NCBI RefSeq assembly: GCF_030866785.1
Contig: NZ_CP133018.1
Location: 1,922,001 to 1,986,000, forward strand
Direction of reading: 5' to 3'
From: Agromyces protaetiae
GTDB taxonomy: Bacteria; Actinomycetota; Actinomycetes; Actinomycetales; Microbacteriaceae
Length of the DNA: 64,000 bases
Of the stretch, positions 1-8,194 are shown piece after piece. Positions within the stretch are counted from its first letter, which is position 1. Each line of letters begins with the position of its first letter. Below the pieces are notes generated by a model. It did no database searches. It was not told the origin of the DNA and saw only the letters and a program-made list of their open reading frames with translations. Position numbers and translations under genes: made by a program.

Positions 1-305
1 GGACGCAGGACGGGGGCAACCTCTGGCAGGTCATGGACCGGCTCGAGGAGGCCGGCGCGGCGCGCTATGTCGTGACCGACGTCACGAAGGACGGCACCCT
101 CCAGGGTCCGAACCTCGACCTCCTGCGCCGGATCATGGACCGCACCCACCGGCCGGTCGTGGCCTCGGGTGGCATCTCCAGCCTCGACGACATCGCGGCG
201 CTCCGCGAGCTGGTGCCGATGGGTCTCGAAGGCTCGATCGTCGGCAAAGCCCTCTACGCCGGTGCGTTCACGCTGGCCGAGGCGCTGGATGTCGCCGGCT
301 ACTGA
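1..305 (+). CDS. priA: Phosphoribosyl isomerase A, C-terminal part (bifunctional HisA/TrpF)
   Basis: Only the C-terminal ~100 residues are present; the reading frame is open from base 3 and the start lies outside the window. The enzyme is a (beta/alpha)8 barrel that isomerises ProFAR in histidine synthesis and, in actinobacteria, also phosphoribosylanthranilate in tryptophan synthesis. Visible features are the second phosphate-binding half: [19 protein letters not shown] (the strand-5/6 catalytic Asp region), then [13 protein letters not shown] and [11 protein letters not shown], which form the C-terminal phosphate site typical of HisA. The stop at 303-305 overlaps the start of the next gene by 17 bases, so the two are probably cotranscribed. 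HisA alone cannot be told from PriA on this fragment; the dual name rests on the absence of a separate trpF in most actinobacteria. Confidence 0.9.
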   Translation, partial: TQDGGNLWQVMDRLEEAGAARYVVTDVTKDGTLQGPNLDLLRRIMDRTHRPVVASGGISSLDDIAALRELVPMGLEGSIVGKALYAGAFTLAEALDVAGY

Positions 306-1107
306 CCCCGGCTCGTCAGATCCCGGCCGGCCTCTCGCCGACTCCGCGGGGCAGCCCTGGGCCGGCAGGTCGTTCCAGGCCAACCCGCACGCGGCCGACG
401 ACGGCCGGATGCCGGCCGACCTCGCTGACGCTCTCGAGCGCTTCCGGGCGGGAGAGGCCGGGCAGTCCGAGGTCGTCCACGCGTTCGCGGGCGCGCGTCT
501 GCTGATCCCGCTCGTCGCCGAGCTCGGCGCCGGCGCGGACGATGCCGGCGATGCACCGGGCGCGCACGGGCTCCGGGTGGACAAGAGCCAGGAGCTCTCG
601 ATCGTGACGGTCGCGGGACCCGACGGGCGCAAGGTCCTGCCGGTGTTCGGCTCGGTCGAGGCGATGGGCCGTTGGAACCCGCTCGCGCGGCCCGTACCGG
701 CCGACGGCGTGCGCGTGGCGCTCGCCGCGGCCGATGACGGCACCGATCTCGTGGTGCTCGACCCCGGGTCGCCGACCGAGTTCGTGCTGCGCCGGCCGGC
801 GGTCTGGGCCGTCGCACGGTCGCATCCGTGGCAGCCGCCGTTCGAGGCGGCCGAGGTCGCCGCCGCCTTCGAACGCTCGATCGGGTCGGAACTCGCGGTG
901 CTCGGCGTCGAACTGCTCGCGGGCGACCCGTACGCGCGACTCGCGGGCCCCGAGCTCGTCGTGCGACTGACCCTCGTTGCGGGGCTCACCCGCACCGAGC
1001 TCGATGCGACGACCGCGCGGCTCGCTCGGCGCTGGGCTGAAGACGATCGCATCGCGACCGGGGTCGACTCGCTCGTCGTCAAGCTCGTCGGTGGAGCCGC
1101 GGCATAG
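289..1107 (+). CDS. SseB-family protein
   Basis: A 272-residue protein. The frame is open further upstream, but the ATG at 289, overlapping the priA stop, is chosen because the upstream part is only the shadow of priA in another frame. The region around residues 75-175 resembles the SseB N-terminal domain: a conserved stretch [10 protein letters not shown], a lysine-containing loop ([12 protein letters not shown]) and [12 protein letters not shown]. Proteins of this family sit directly behind hisA/priA in many Micrococcales; their biochemical role is unknown, and SseB in enterobacteria is only loosely related. No signal peptide or membrane segment is visible. The C-terminal third (residues 190-272) is rich in Ala, Leu and Arg and looks helical. 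Confidence 0.8.
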   Translation: MSPATDPGSSDPGRPLADSAGQPWAGRSFQANPHAADDGRMPADLADALERFRAGEAGQSEVVHAFAGARLLIPLVAELGAGADDAGDAPGAHGLRVDKSQELSIVTVAGPDGRKVLPVFGSVEAMGRWNPLARPVPADGVRVALAAADDGTDLVVLDPGSPTEFVLRRPAVWAVARSHPWQPPFEAAEVAAAFERSIGSELAVLGVELLAGDPYARLAGPELVVRLTLVAGLTRTELDATTARLARRWAEDDRIATGVDSLVVKLVGGAAA

Positions 1108-1142
1108 CGCGGTGCGCCGCGGGACGGCCGTGCCGTCCGCCG

Positions 1143-1171
1143 TTGACGCGCGCCGCCAGCGGGCGGATGAT
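1143..1171 (+). promoter_or_regulatory. Predicted sigma70-type promoter for the PLP enzyme gene
   Basis: TTGACG (1143-1148) and GATGAT (1166-1171) are separated by 17 bases and lie 41 bases before the ATG at 1213, in the gap between the SseB gene and the PLP enzyme. The -35 is 5/6 to consensus, the -10 is 4/6. A weak AGG ribosome site precedes the ATG. This is a consensus match only. Confidence 0.35.
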
Positions 1172-1212
1172 CGTGTCAGCGCGCCCGGTGCGCGTGAAAC
1201 GCGAGGTGCGAC

Positions 1213-2667
1213 ATGCTCGAGCAACCGCGGACCCGGGGGACGGGACCCGGAGCGGGTGGCCGGTCCGGCGACGGTGATCGGCCCGATGAGTACACCGAGG
1301 TGCTGCGCGTCGCGGCTCGGCGGGCGAGCGAGTGGCTCGGTGAGGTGCGGGAGCGGCCGATCCCGCCCCGGGCGGGCGCCGACCAGGTCGAGCAGGCGCT
1401 CGGGCGCGAGCTGCCCGAGCAGGGGATGCCGGCCGTCCAGGTGCTCGAGGAACTCGCCGAGGCCATCGAGCCGGGACTCATCGCCATCAACTCGCCGAGG
1501 TTCTACGGCTGGGTGATCGGCGGCACGCAGCCCGCGGCGCTCGGCGCCGACTGGCTGGTCTCGGCATGGGACCAGAACACGGGTCTGCGCACGATCACAC
1601 CGGGCGCGGTCGCGGCCGAGGAGATCGCGGGCGAGTGGGTACTCGACCTGCTCGGCCTGCCACCCGAGAGCGCGGTCGGCTTCACGACCGGTGCGACGAT
1701 GGCGCAGTTCTCGGCCATGGCGGCGGGGCGCGACGAGGTGCTGCGTCGCGCCGGGTGGGATGTGTCGGTCGAAGGACTCGCCGGCGGGCCGAAGGTGCGG
1801 TTCATCGTCGGCGCCGAGCGCCACGGCACGGTCGACCTCGCCGCCCGGTACCTCGGCCTCGGCGCGCCCATCGAGGTCGCCGTCGACCGTGAGGGCCGCA
1901 TCCGCGTCGACGCGCTCGCCGAGACCCTCGACGCAGGCGAGGGTCCCGCACTCGTCCTGCTCCAGGCGGGCAACATCCATTCCGGCGCGTTCGATGCGTT
2001 CGGCGAGGCGGTCGAGGTCGCGCACCGTGCCGGTGCCTGGGTGCACGTCGACGGCGCATTCGGGCTCTGGGCGGCTGTATCACCACGGTTCGCGTCGCTC
2101 GTCGACGGGCTCGCGACCGCGGACTCGTGGTCGACCGATGCGCACAAGACCCTCAACGTGCCGTACGACTGCGGCATCGCGATCGTGCGCGACCAGCCGG
2201 CGATGCTGCGCGCGCTCAGCATGCACGCCAGTTATCTGCAGGCGACCGACGTCGGTGCCGACCCGCACGAGAAGGTTCCGGAGCTCTCCCGGCGGGCGCG
2301 TGGCGTGCCGACCTACGCCGTGCTCCGCACCCTCGGCCGCCGCGGCGTCCGCGAGCTGGTCGAACGGCTCGCCGACTCGGCGCGGACGATCGCCGACGGA
2401 CTCGCCGCCATCCCCGGCGTCGAGGTGCTGAACGACGTCGCGTTCACGCAGGTCTGCATCGCGCTCGAGCACGACGAGGCGACGACCGCGCTGAGCGAGC
2501 GGCTCTGGCGTGAGGGCGAGGTGCTCGCGATGACCTCGCGCTGGCACGACCGCGTGATCGTTCGGTTCTCGGTGAGCAACTGGCGCACGGATGCCTCGGA
2601 GGCGCGCCGCACGGTCGACGTCGTCGCCCGGGCCATCGAGGAGCTGCGCGCCGGAGGGCGACCGTAG
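1213..2667 (+). CDS. Pyridoxal-phosphate-dependent decarboxylase/aminotransferase family protein (group II decarboxylase-like)
   Basis: A 484-residue fold-type I PLP enzyme. The Schiff-base lysine is K312 in the motif TDAHKTLNVPYDCG, which is the group II amino-acid decarboxylase signature (DxHK). Upstream are a Gly/Ala-rich cofactor loop (FTTGATMAQFSAM, around residue 158) and the Asp that contacts the pyridine nitrogen in WVHVDGAFG (around residue 280). The N-terminal region INSPRFYGWVIGG matches the 'HPxFxG' region of glutamate/DOPA/tyrosine decarboxylase relatives. The substrate cannot be told; aromatic amino acid or glutamate decarboxylation, or a tyrosine-decarboxylase/sphingosine-lyase-like reaction, are all possible. 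It stands alone between SseB and lhr with its own likely promoter. Confidence 0.82.
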   Translation: MLEQPRTRGTGPGAGGRSGDGDRPDEYTEVLRVAARRASEWLGEVRERPIPPRAGADQVEQALGRELPEQGMPAVQVLEELAEAIEPGLIAINSPRFYGWVIGGTQPAALGADWLVSAWDQNTGLRTITPGAVAAEEIAGEWVLDLLGLPPESAVGFTTGATMAQFSAMAAGRDEVLRRAGWDVSVEGLAGGPKVRFIVGAERHGTVDLAARYLGLGAPIEVAVDREGRIRVDALAETLDAGEGPALVLLQAGNIHSGAFDAFGEAVEVAHRAGAWVHVDGAFGLWAAVSPRFASLVDGLATADSWSTDAHKTLNVPYDCGIAIVRDQPAMLRALSMHASYLQATDVGADPHEKVPELSRRARGVPTYAVLRTLGRRGVRELVERLADSARTIADGLAAIPGVEVLNDVAFTQVCIALEHDEATTALSERLWREGEVLAMTSRWHDRVIVRFSVSNWRTDASEARRTVDVVARAIEELRAGGRP

Positions 2668-2728
2668 CCCCGCGCATGCGCGCGGGCAAGCCCGGGCCGG
2701 TGTCGGTGGCATCCGCTTCAATGGGACC

Positions 2729-5700
2729 ATGACCGAGTCGCTCGCGGCGTTCTCGCCCGCGACGCGGGCGTGGTTCACCGAGTCGTTCGCCGAACCGACG
2801 ACCGTCCAGACGGGCGCCTGGCAGGCGATCGCGCGCGGCGACCACGCGCTCGTCGTCGCGCCGACCGGGTCGGGCAAGACGCTCGCGGCGTTCCTCTGGG
2901 CGATCGACGGGCTGCACACCCCGGCGGGCGGGTCCGGCGGGGTGCCGGCCGAGGCATCCGTACCCGCCGATGCGCCCAGGTCGACCCGTGTCCTGTATCT
3001 GTCGCCGCTCAAGGCGCTCGGTGTCGACGTCGAACGCAACCTGCGCGCGCCGCTCGTGGGCATCGCCCGGACGGCGCAGGCGCAGGGCGTCGAGCCGCCG
3101 CAGGTGTCGGTCGGTGTGAGGTCGGGCGACACGCCGCCCGCCGAGCGGCGGCGGCTCGTGACGAATCCGCCCGACATCCTCATCACGACGCCCGAGTCGC
3201 TGTTCCTCATGCTGACCTCGGCCGCGCGCGAGACGCTGCGCGGCGTCGAGACCGTCATCGTCGACGAGATCCATGCGCTCGCCGGCACCAAGCGCGGCTC
3301 GCACCTCGCCATCTCGCTCGAGCGGCTCGACGCGCTCGTCGGGGCGCCGGTGCAGCGGGTCGGGCTCTCGGCGACCGTCCGGCCGCACGAAGAGGTCGCG
3401 CGCTTCCTCGCCGGCACCCGGCCGGTGACGATCGTGGCGCCCCCGTCGGGCAAGCGTTTCGACCTGTCGGTGCGCGTGCCCGTCGAAGACCTCTCCGACC
3501 TCGCCGGGGAGTCGGGTACCGGGTCGGTGTGGCCGCACGTCGAAGACGCGATCCTCGACGAGGTGCTGCGGCACCGGTCGACCATCGTCTTCGCGAACTC
3601 GCGGCGGCTCGCGGAACGGCTCACCGCTCGCCTGAACGAGCTGTGGGAGCAGCGGCAGGCCGAGGCAGAGCCGGCGCCGGCTGGGGCCGAAGCGGGCGAG
3701 CCGGCGGAGGAGCTCGTGGTCGCGGGCGAGCGCGCACCGGGGGAGCGCGGCACGGCCGCGCTCGCCGCAGCAGCCGGCGGCCCTCCGAGACGGTACGCGG
3801 CCGAGGCCGTGGGCGCGTCGGGCATCACCGGAGGCGCCGAGCCGATCATCGCGCGTTCGCACCACGGGTCGGTGTCCAAAGAGGAGCGTGCCCTGGTCGA
3901 GGCCGACCTGAAGTCGGGCCGCCTGCGCTGCGTGGTCGCCACCTCGAGTCTCGAGCTCGGCATCGACATGGGTGCGGTCGACCTCGTGATGCAGGTCGAG
4001 TCACCGCCGTCGGTCGCGAGCGGCCTGCAGCGCATCGGCCGGGCCGGTCACCAGGTCGGCGAGGTCTCGAAGGGCGTCATCTTCCCGAAGCACCGGGCCG
4101 ACGTGCTGCACTCCGCGGTCGCAGCCGAGCGCATGTTGGCGGGTGCCATCGAGGCGCTGCGCATCCCGGCGAACCCGCTCGACGTGCTCGCGCAGCAGAC
4201 GATCGCGGCCTCGGCCGTCGACGAGTGGGAGGTCGAGCAGTGGTTCGAGCTCGTCCGCCGGGCCGCACCGTTCGCCGCGCTGCCGCGCTCGGCGTTCGAG
4301 GCGACCCTCGACCTGCTCGCCGGACGGTACCCGTCCGACCGGTTCGGTGAGCTGCGCCCGCGGATCGTCTGGGACCGCGATGCCGGCACCTTCGTCGGGC
4401 GTCGCGGCGCGCAGCGGCTCGCGGTGACCAGTGGCGGCACGATCCCCGACCGGGGGATGTTCGGCGTGTTCATGATCGGCGAGGCGGGCCCGGGCCGCCG
4501 GGTCGGTGAGCTCGACGAGGAGATGGTCTACGAGTCGCGGGTCGGCGACGTCTTCGCGCTCGGCGCCACGAGCTGGCGCATCCACGAGATCACGCACGAT
4601 CAGGTGCTGGTCGCGCCCGCGGCCGGCGAGCCTGGGCGGCTGCCGTTCTGGAAGGGCGACGGCATCGGCCGGCCCGCCGAGCTCGGCGCGGCGATCGGCG
4701 AGTTCATCAAGGTCCTCGCCGATGCGCCGGGCGAACCGGCCCTTGCCCGGAGCCGCGACGCCGGACTCGACGACCTCGCCGCGAAGAACCTCGTGGCGTT
4801 CATCGAAGACCAGAGACAGGCCACGACCGTCGTGCCCGACGGCGGCAACCTGGTGGTCGAGCGGTTCCGCGACGAGCTCGGCGACTGGCGCATCGTGCTG
4901 CACTCGCCGTACGGCATGCGGGTGCACGCACCCTGGGCGCTCGCCGTCGGCGCCCGCATCCAAGAGACGTCGGGGGTCGACGCCAATGCCGTCGCGAGCG
5001 ACGACGGCATCGTCCTGCGCATGCCCGACACGGGCGACGAACCGCCCGGCAGCGACCTGTTCGTGTTCGAGCCCGCCGAGCTGGCCCAGCTCGTCACCGA
5101 GCACGTCGGCGGCTCGGCGCTGTTCGCCTCCCGGTTCCGCGAGTGCGCGGCGCGCGCGCTCATCCTGCCCAAGACGAATCCCGGCAAACGGTCGCCGCTC
5201 TGGCAACAGCGCCAGCGCGCATCGCAGCTGCTCGAGGTCGCGCGCGATTACCCCGACTTCCCGATCGTGCTCGAGGCCGTGCGCGAATGCCTGCAAGACG
5301 TCTACGACCTGCCGGCGCTGACCCACATCGCCGAGCGTCTCGAACGCCGAGAGCTGCGCTTCGTCGAGGTCGCCACCGAGTCGCCCAGCCCGTTCGCATC
5401 CAGCCTGCTGTTCGGCTACGTCGGCGCGTTCATGTACGAGGGCGACGCACCGCTCGCCGAACGCAGGGCGGCCGCGCTCTCGCTCGACCCGGCCCTGCTC
5501 GCCGAGCTGCTCGGCACGGTCGAGCTGCGTGAGCTCCTCGACCCCGAGATCGTCACCGACACCGAGCGCCAGCTGCAACGGCTCACCGACGACCGCGCGG
5601 CGCGCGGCAGCGAGGGCGTCGCCGACCTCCTGCGCGACCTCGGGCCGCTCGAGCCCGCCGAGGTCGCCGCACGCGTCGACGCCGAGACCGACGCCGGGGC

Positions 5701-7375
5701 CGCCATCGACGAGCTCGTCGCTGCGCGGCGTGCCGCGCGCGTGCGCTTCGCAGGCCGCGACTGGATCGTCACCGTCGAAGACGTGTCGCGGCTTCGGGAC
5801 GCACTGGGCGTGCCGATCCCGCCGGGCCTGCCCGAGGTGTTCGAAGAGGGCGTGGTGGACCCGCTGGGCGACCTCGTGAGCCGGTACGCGCGCACCCATG
5901 GACCGTTCACCGCGGCGCAGATCGCCGAGCGGTTCGGCATCGGCACGGCGATCGCGGGCTCCGCCCTTGCGCGGCTCGCCGCGGAGCGGCGCGTGGTCGA
6001 GGGGGAGTTCCTGCCGCACGGCTCAGGGGTCGAATGGTGTGACGTCGGCGTGCTCCGCCGCATCCGCCGTCGATCGCTCGCCGTGCTCCGCAACGAGGTC
6101 GAGCCGGTCGAACCACGCGAGTTCGCCAGGTTCCTGCCCGGCTGGCAGCACATCGGCGGCCGGCTCAGGGGCGTCGACGGCGTCGCGGCGGTCATCGAGC
6201 AGCTCGAGGGCGCGCGCATCCCCGCGTCGGCCTGGGAGGCCTATGTGCTGCCGGCGCGCGTCGACGACTACCGGCCCGGCCTGCTCGACGAGCTCACCGC
6301 GTCGGGCGAGGTGCTCTGGGCCGGGCAGGGGTCGCTCGCGGGCGACGACGGCTGGATCGGGCTGCATCTCGCCGAGACCGCGCCGCTCACCATGCAAGCC
6401 CCGCCGACCGGTCCGCTCGACCCGCTCGAGACCGAGCTGCTCGCCGTGCTCGGCGGTGGGGGCGGCTACTTCTTCCGCCAGCTCGTCGAGGCCGTGGGCG
6501 CCGACGACGACGGGGCCGTGCTCGACGCGCTCTGGCGGCTCGTGTGGGCCGGGCTCGTCACGAACGACACCTTCGCGCCCGTCCGCGGCCTCCTCGCCCG
6601 CGGTGGTGCGCACAAGACGCAGGCGCCGCCGCCGCGCGCCCGGCTCCGGGGCCGGTCGCTGACCCGCCGTGCGATGGCCGCGTCGGCGCAGGGCGAGCGC
6701 GCTGCGCGGGCCGCAGCGAACCCGCCGCGGGCCGCCGGCCGGTGGTCGGTGCTGCCGCTCGCGAGCACCGCAGCGACGCCACGCGCCCACGCCCTCGGTG
6801 AGACGCTGCTCGAACGGTACGGGGTGGTCACGCGCGGTTCGGTCGTCGCCGAGGGCATCCTCGGCGGCTTCGCGCTCGCCTACCGTGCGCTCTCGGGGTT
6901 CGAAGACTCAGGGCGGGTCCGGCGCGGCTACTTCATCGAGGGGCAGGGCGGCGCGCAGTTCGCGACCGGTTCCGCCGTCGACCGGCTCCGGGCCGCGCCC
7001 AAGGGCCAGGCGATCGCGCTCGCCGCGACCGACCCGGCCAACCCGTTCGGGGCCGCGCTCGACTGGCCCGACACCGGCGAGGGCGGGCACCGGCCCGCGC
7101 GTAAGGCCGGTGCGTTCGTCGCCATCGTCGACGGCGAGGCGGTGCTCTACCTCGAGCGCGGCGGTCGCACCTCGCTGGTCTTCACCGAAGACGACGAGGT
7201 GCTCGCCGCGGCGGCCACCGCGCTGATCGACACGCTGCGGCGCGGACGCGCCGACCGGGTGCGCATCGAAGAGGTCGGCGGCCAGCCGGTGTTCGGGACG
7301 CCGTTCGGGCGGGCGCTGCGCGCCGCCGGGTTCCGCGAGACGCCGAGGGGGCTGAGGTTCGATGCGCGCGGCTGA
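2729..7375 (+). CDS. lhr: Large DNA helicase Lhr (DEAD/DEAH box, superfamily 2)
   Basis: A 1548-residue helicase. The frame extends upstream, but the ATG at 2729 begins MTESLAAFSP, a typical Lhr N-terminus with a Q-motif-like TTVQTGAWQAI. Walker A is APTGSGKT with K50, Walker B is DEIH at residues 179-182, motif III is LSATV, motif VI is QRIGRAGH. The Lhr-specific C-terminal half (winged helix, beta-barrel and the Lhr-CTD) follows to the end, so this is the full-length bacterial form. Between RecA domains (about residues 300-370) there is an Ala/Glu/Pro-rich low-complexity insertion. Lhr of mycobacteria is a 3'-5' ssDNA translocase that unwinds RNA:DNA hybrids and is induced by mitomycin C. 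The neighbouring Nei2-type glycosylase 17 bases downstream suggests a shared repair role. Confidence 0.97.
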   Translation: MTESLAAFSPATRAWFTESFAEPTTVQTGAWQAIARGDHALVVAPTGSGKTLAAFLWAIDGLHTPAGGSGGVPAEASVPADAPRSTRVLYLSPLKALGVDVERNLRAPLVGIARTAQAQGVEPPQVSVGVRSGDTPPAERRRLVTNPPDILITTPESLFLMLTSAARETLRGVETVIVDEIHALAGTKRGSHLAISLERLDALVGAPVQRVGLSATVRPHEEVARFLAGTRPVTIVAPPSGKRFDLSVRVPVEDLSDLAGESGTGSVWPHVEDAILDEVLRHRSTIVFANSRRLAERLTARLNELWEQRQAEAEPAPAGAEAGEPAEELVVAGERAPGERGTAALAAAAGGPPRRYAAEAVGASGITGGAEPIIARSHHGSVSKEERALVEADLKSGRLRCVVATSSLELGIDMGAVDLVMQVESPPSVASGLQRIGRAGHQVGEVSKGVIFPKHRADVLHSAVAAERMLAGAIEALRIPANPLDVLAQQTIAASAVDEWEVEQWFELVRRAAPFAALPRSAFEATLDLLAGRYPSDRFGELRPRIVWDRDAGTFVGRRGAQRLAVTSGGTIPDRGMFGVFMIGEAGPGRRVGELDEEMVYESRVGDVFALGATSWRIHEITHDQVLVAPAAGEPGRLPFWKGDGIGRPAELGAAIGEFIKVLADAPGEPALARSRDAGLDDLAAKNLVAFIEDQRQATTVVPDGGNLVVERFRDELGDWRIVLHSPYGMRVHAPWALAVGARIQETSGVDANAVASDDGIVLRMPDTGDEPPGSDLFVFEPAELAQLVTEHVGGSALFASRFRECAARALILPKTNPGKRSPLWQQRQRASQLLEVARDYPDFPIVLEAVRECLQDVYDLPALTHIAERLERRELRFVEVATESPSPFASSLLFGYVGAFMYEGDAPLAERRAAALSLDPALLAELLGTVELRELLDPEIVTDTERQLQRLTDDRAARGSEGVADLLRDLGPLEPAEVAARVDAETDAGAAIDELVAARRAARVRFAGRDWIVTVEDVSRLRDALGVPIPPGLPEVFEEGVVDPLGDLVSRYARTHGPFTAAQIAERFGIGTAIAGSALARLAAERRVVEGEFLPHGSGVEWCDVGVLRRIRRRSLAVLRNEVEPVEPREFARFLPGWQHIGGRLRGVDGVAAVIEQLEGARIPASAWEAYVLPARVDDYRPGLLDELTASGEVLWAGQGSLAGDDGWIGLHLAETAPLTMQAPPTGPLDPLETELLAVLGGGGGYFFRQLVEAVGADDDGAVLDALWRLVWAGLVTNDTFAPVRGLLARGGAHKTQAPPPRARLRGRSLTRRAMAASAQGERAARAAANPPRAAGRWSVLPLASTAATPRAHALGETLLERYGVVTRGSVVAEGILGGFALAYRALSGFEDSGRVRRGYFIEGQGGAQFATGSAVDRLRAAPKGQAIALAATDPANPFGAALDWPDTGEGGHRPARKAGAFVAIVDGEAVLYLERGGRTSLVFTEDDEVLAAAATALIDTLRRGRADRVRIEEVGGQPVFGTPFGRALRAAGFRETPRGLRFDARG

Positions 7376-7392
7376 GGGCATCCGGCGGCGTC

Positions 7393-8169
7393 ATGCCTGA
7401 AGGAGACACCGTCTACCGGGCCGCACGCGAGCTCGACGCGGCGCTGGCGGGGCGTACGGTCGAACGGTCGGACTTCCGGGTGCCGGCGTTCGCCACGGTC
7501 GATCTGGCCGGCGCGACCGTCCACGGGGTCGCGAGCCGCGGCAAGCACCTGCTCATGCGCATCGGCGACGTCGTCGTGCACTCCCACCTGAAGATGGAGG
7601 GGGAGTGGCGCGTCTACCGGCCCGGCCGGCGCTGGGGGCGCCCCGACTTCCAGGTGCGTGCGGTCATCGAGGTCCCGGGCGCGGTCGCCGTAGGCTTCGA
7701 CCTTGGGGTGCTCGAGGTGTTCCCCGCGACCGAAGAGGCCGACCGCATGGCCTACCTCGGCCCCGACCTGCTCGGCCCCGACTGGAACTTCGCCGAGGCG
7801 GTGCGCCGGCTCGAGGCGCACCCCGACGCGCCGATCGCCGTGGCCCTCGCCGAACAGCGCAACCTCGCCGGGCTCGGCAACGTGTTCGTGAACGAGGTGT
7901 GCTTCGTCCGAGGCATCCTGCCGACCCGCCCGGTCCGCGACGTCGAGCTCACGCCGGCCGTCGACGTCGCGCGGCGCATGATCGTCGCGAACCGCGACCG
8001 ATCAGGTCGCACCACGACCGGCGACACCCGCCCGGGCAACCGGCTCTGGGTCTACGGTCGTGGCGGCGAGCCGTGCCGCCGCTGCGGCACGACGATCGAA
8101 CACGGCCGGCTCGGTCGCAACGAGCTCGAACAGCGTGAGACGTGGTGGTGCCCGCACTGCCAGCGCTGA
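7393..8169 (+). CDS. Fpg/Nei-family DNA glycosylase/AP lyase (Nei2-like)
   Basis: A 258-residue base-excision repair enzyme. After removal of Met1 the N-terminal Pro2 is the Schiff-base nucleophile and Glu3 is the second catalytic residue in MPEGDTV. The helix-two-turn-helix region contains the NLAGLGNVFVNEV motif (around residue 157) and the protein ends in a four-Cys zinc finger (CRRC ... CPHC, about residues 226-256) that contacts DNA. GDT in place of the Fpg LPEVE start indicates the Nei (endonuclease VIII) branch, which removes oxidised pyrimidines. It follows lhr by 17 bases and is likely cotranscribed; Lhr-Nei2 pairs are common in actinobacteria. In some genomes it is annotated Fpg, which would imply purine lesions. 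Confidence 0.93.
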   Translation: MPEGDTVYRAARELDAALAGRTVERSDFRVPAFATVDLAGATVHGVASRGKHLLMRIGDVVVHSHLKMEGEWRVYRPGRRWGRPDFQVRAVIEVPGAVAVGFDLGVLEVFPATEEADRMAYLGPDLLGPDWNFAEAVRRLEAHPDAPIAVALAEQRNLAGLGNVFVNEVCFVRGILPTRPVRDVELTPAVDVARRMIVANRDRSGRTTTGDTRPGNRLWVYGRGGEPCRRCGTTIEHGRLGRNELEQRETWWCPHCQR

Positions 8170-8181
8170 GCCAGGCTCCGG

Positions 8182-8187
8182 TATACT
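8182..8187 (+). promoter_or_regulatory. -10 element TATACT of a predicted leaderless transcript (RHS gene)
   Basis: TATACT lies 7 bases before the ATG at 8195, so transcription would begin at or next to the start codon. No ribosome-binding site precedes the gene. No clear -35 is visible. A second ATG at 8191 is in another frame and opens only a shadow. Confidence 0.5.
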
Positions 8188-8194
8188 GTCATGC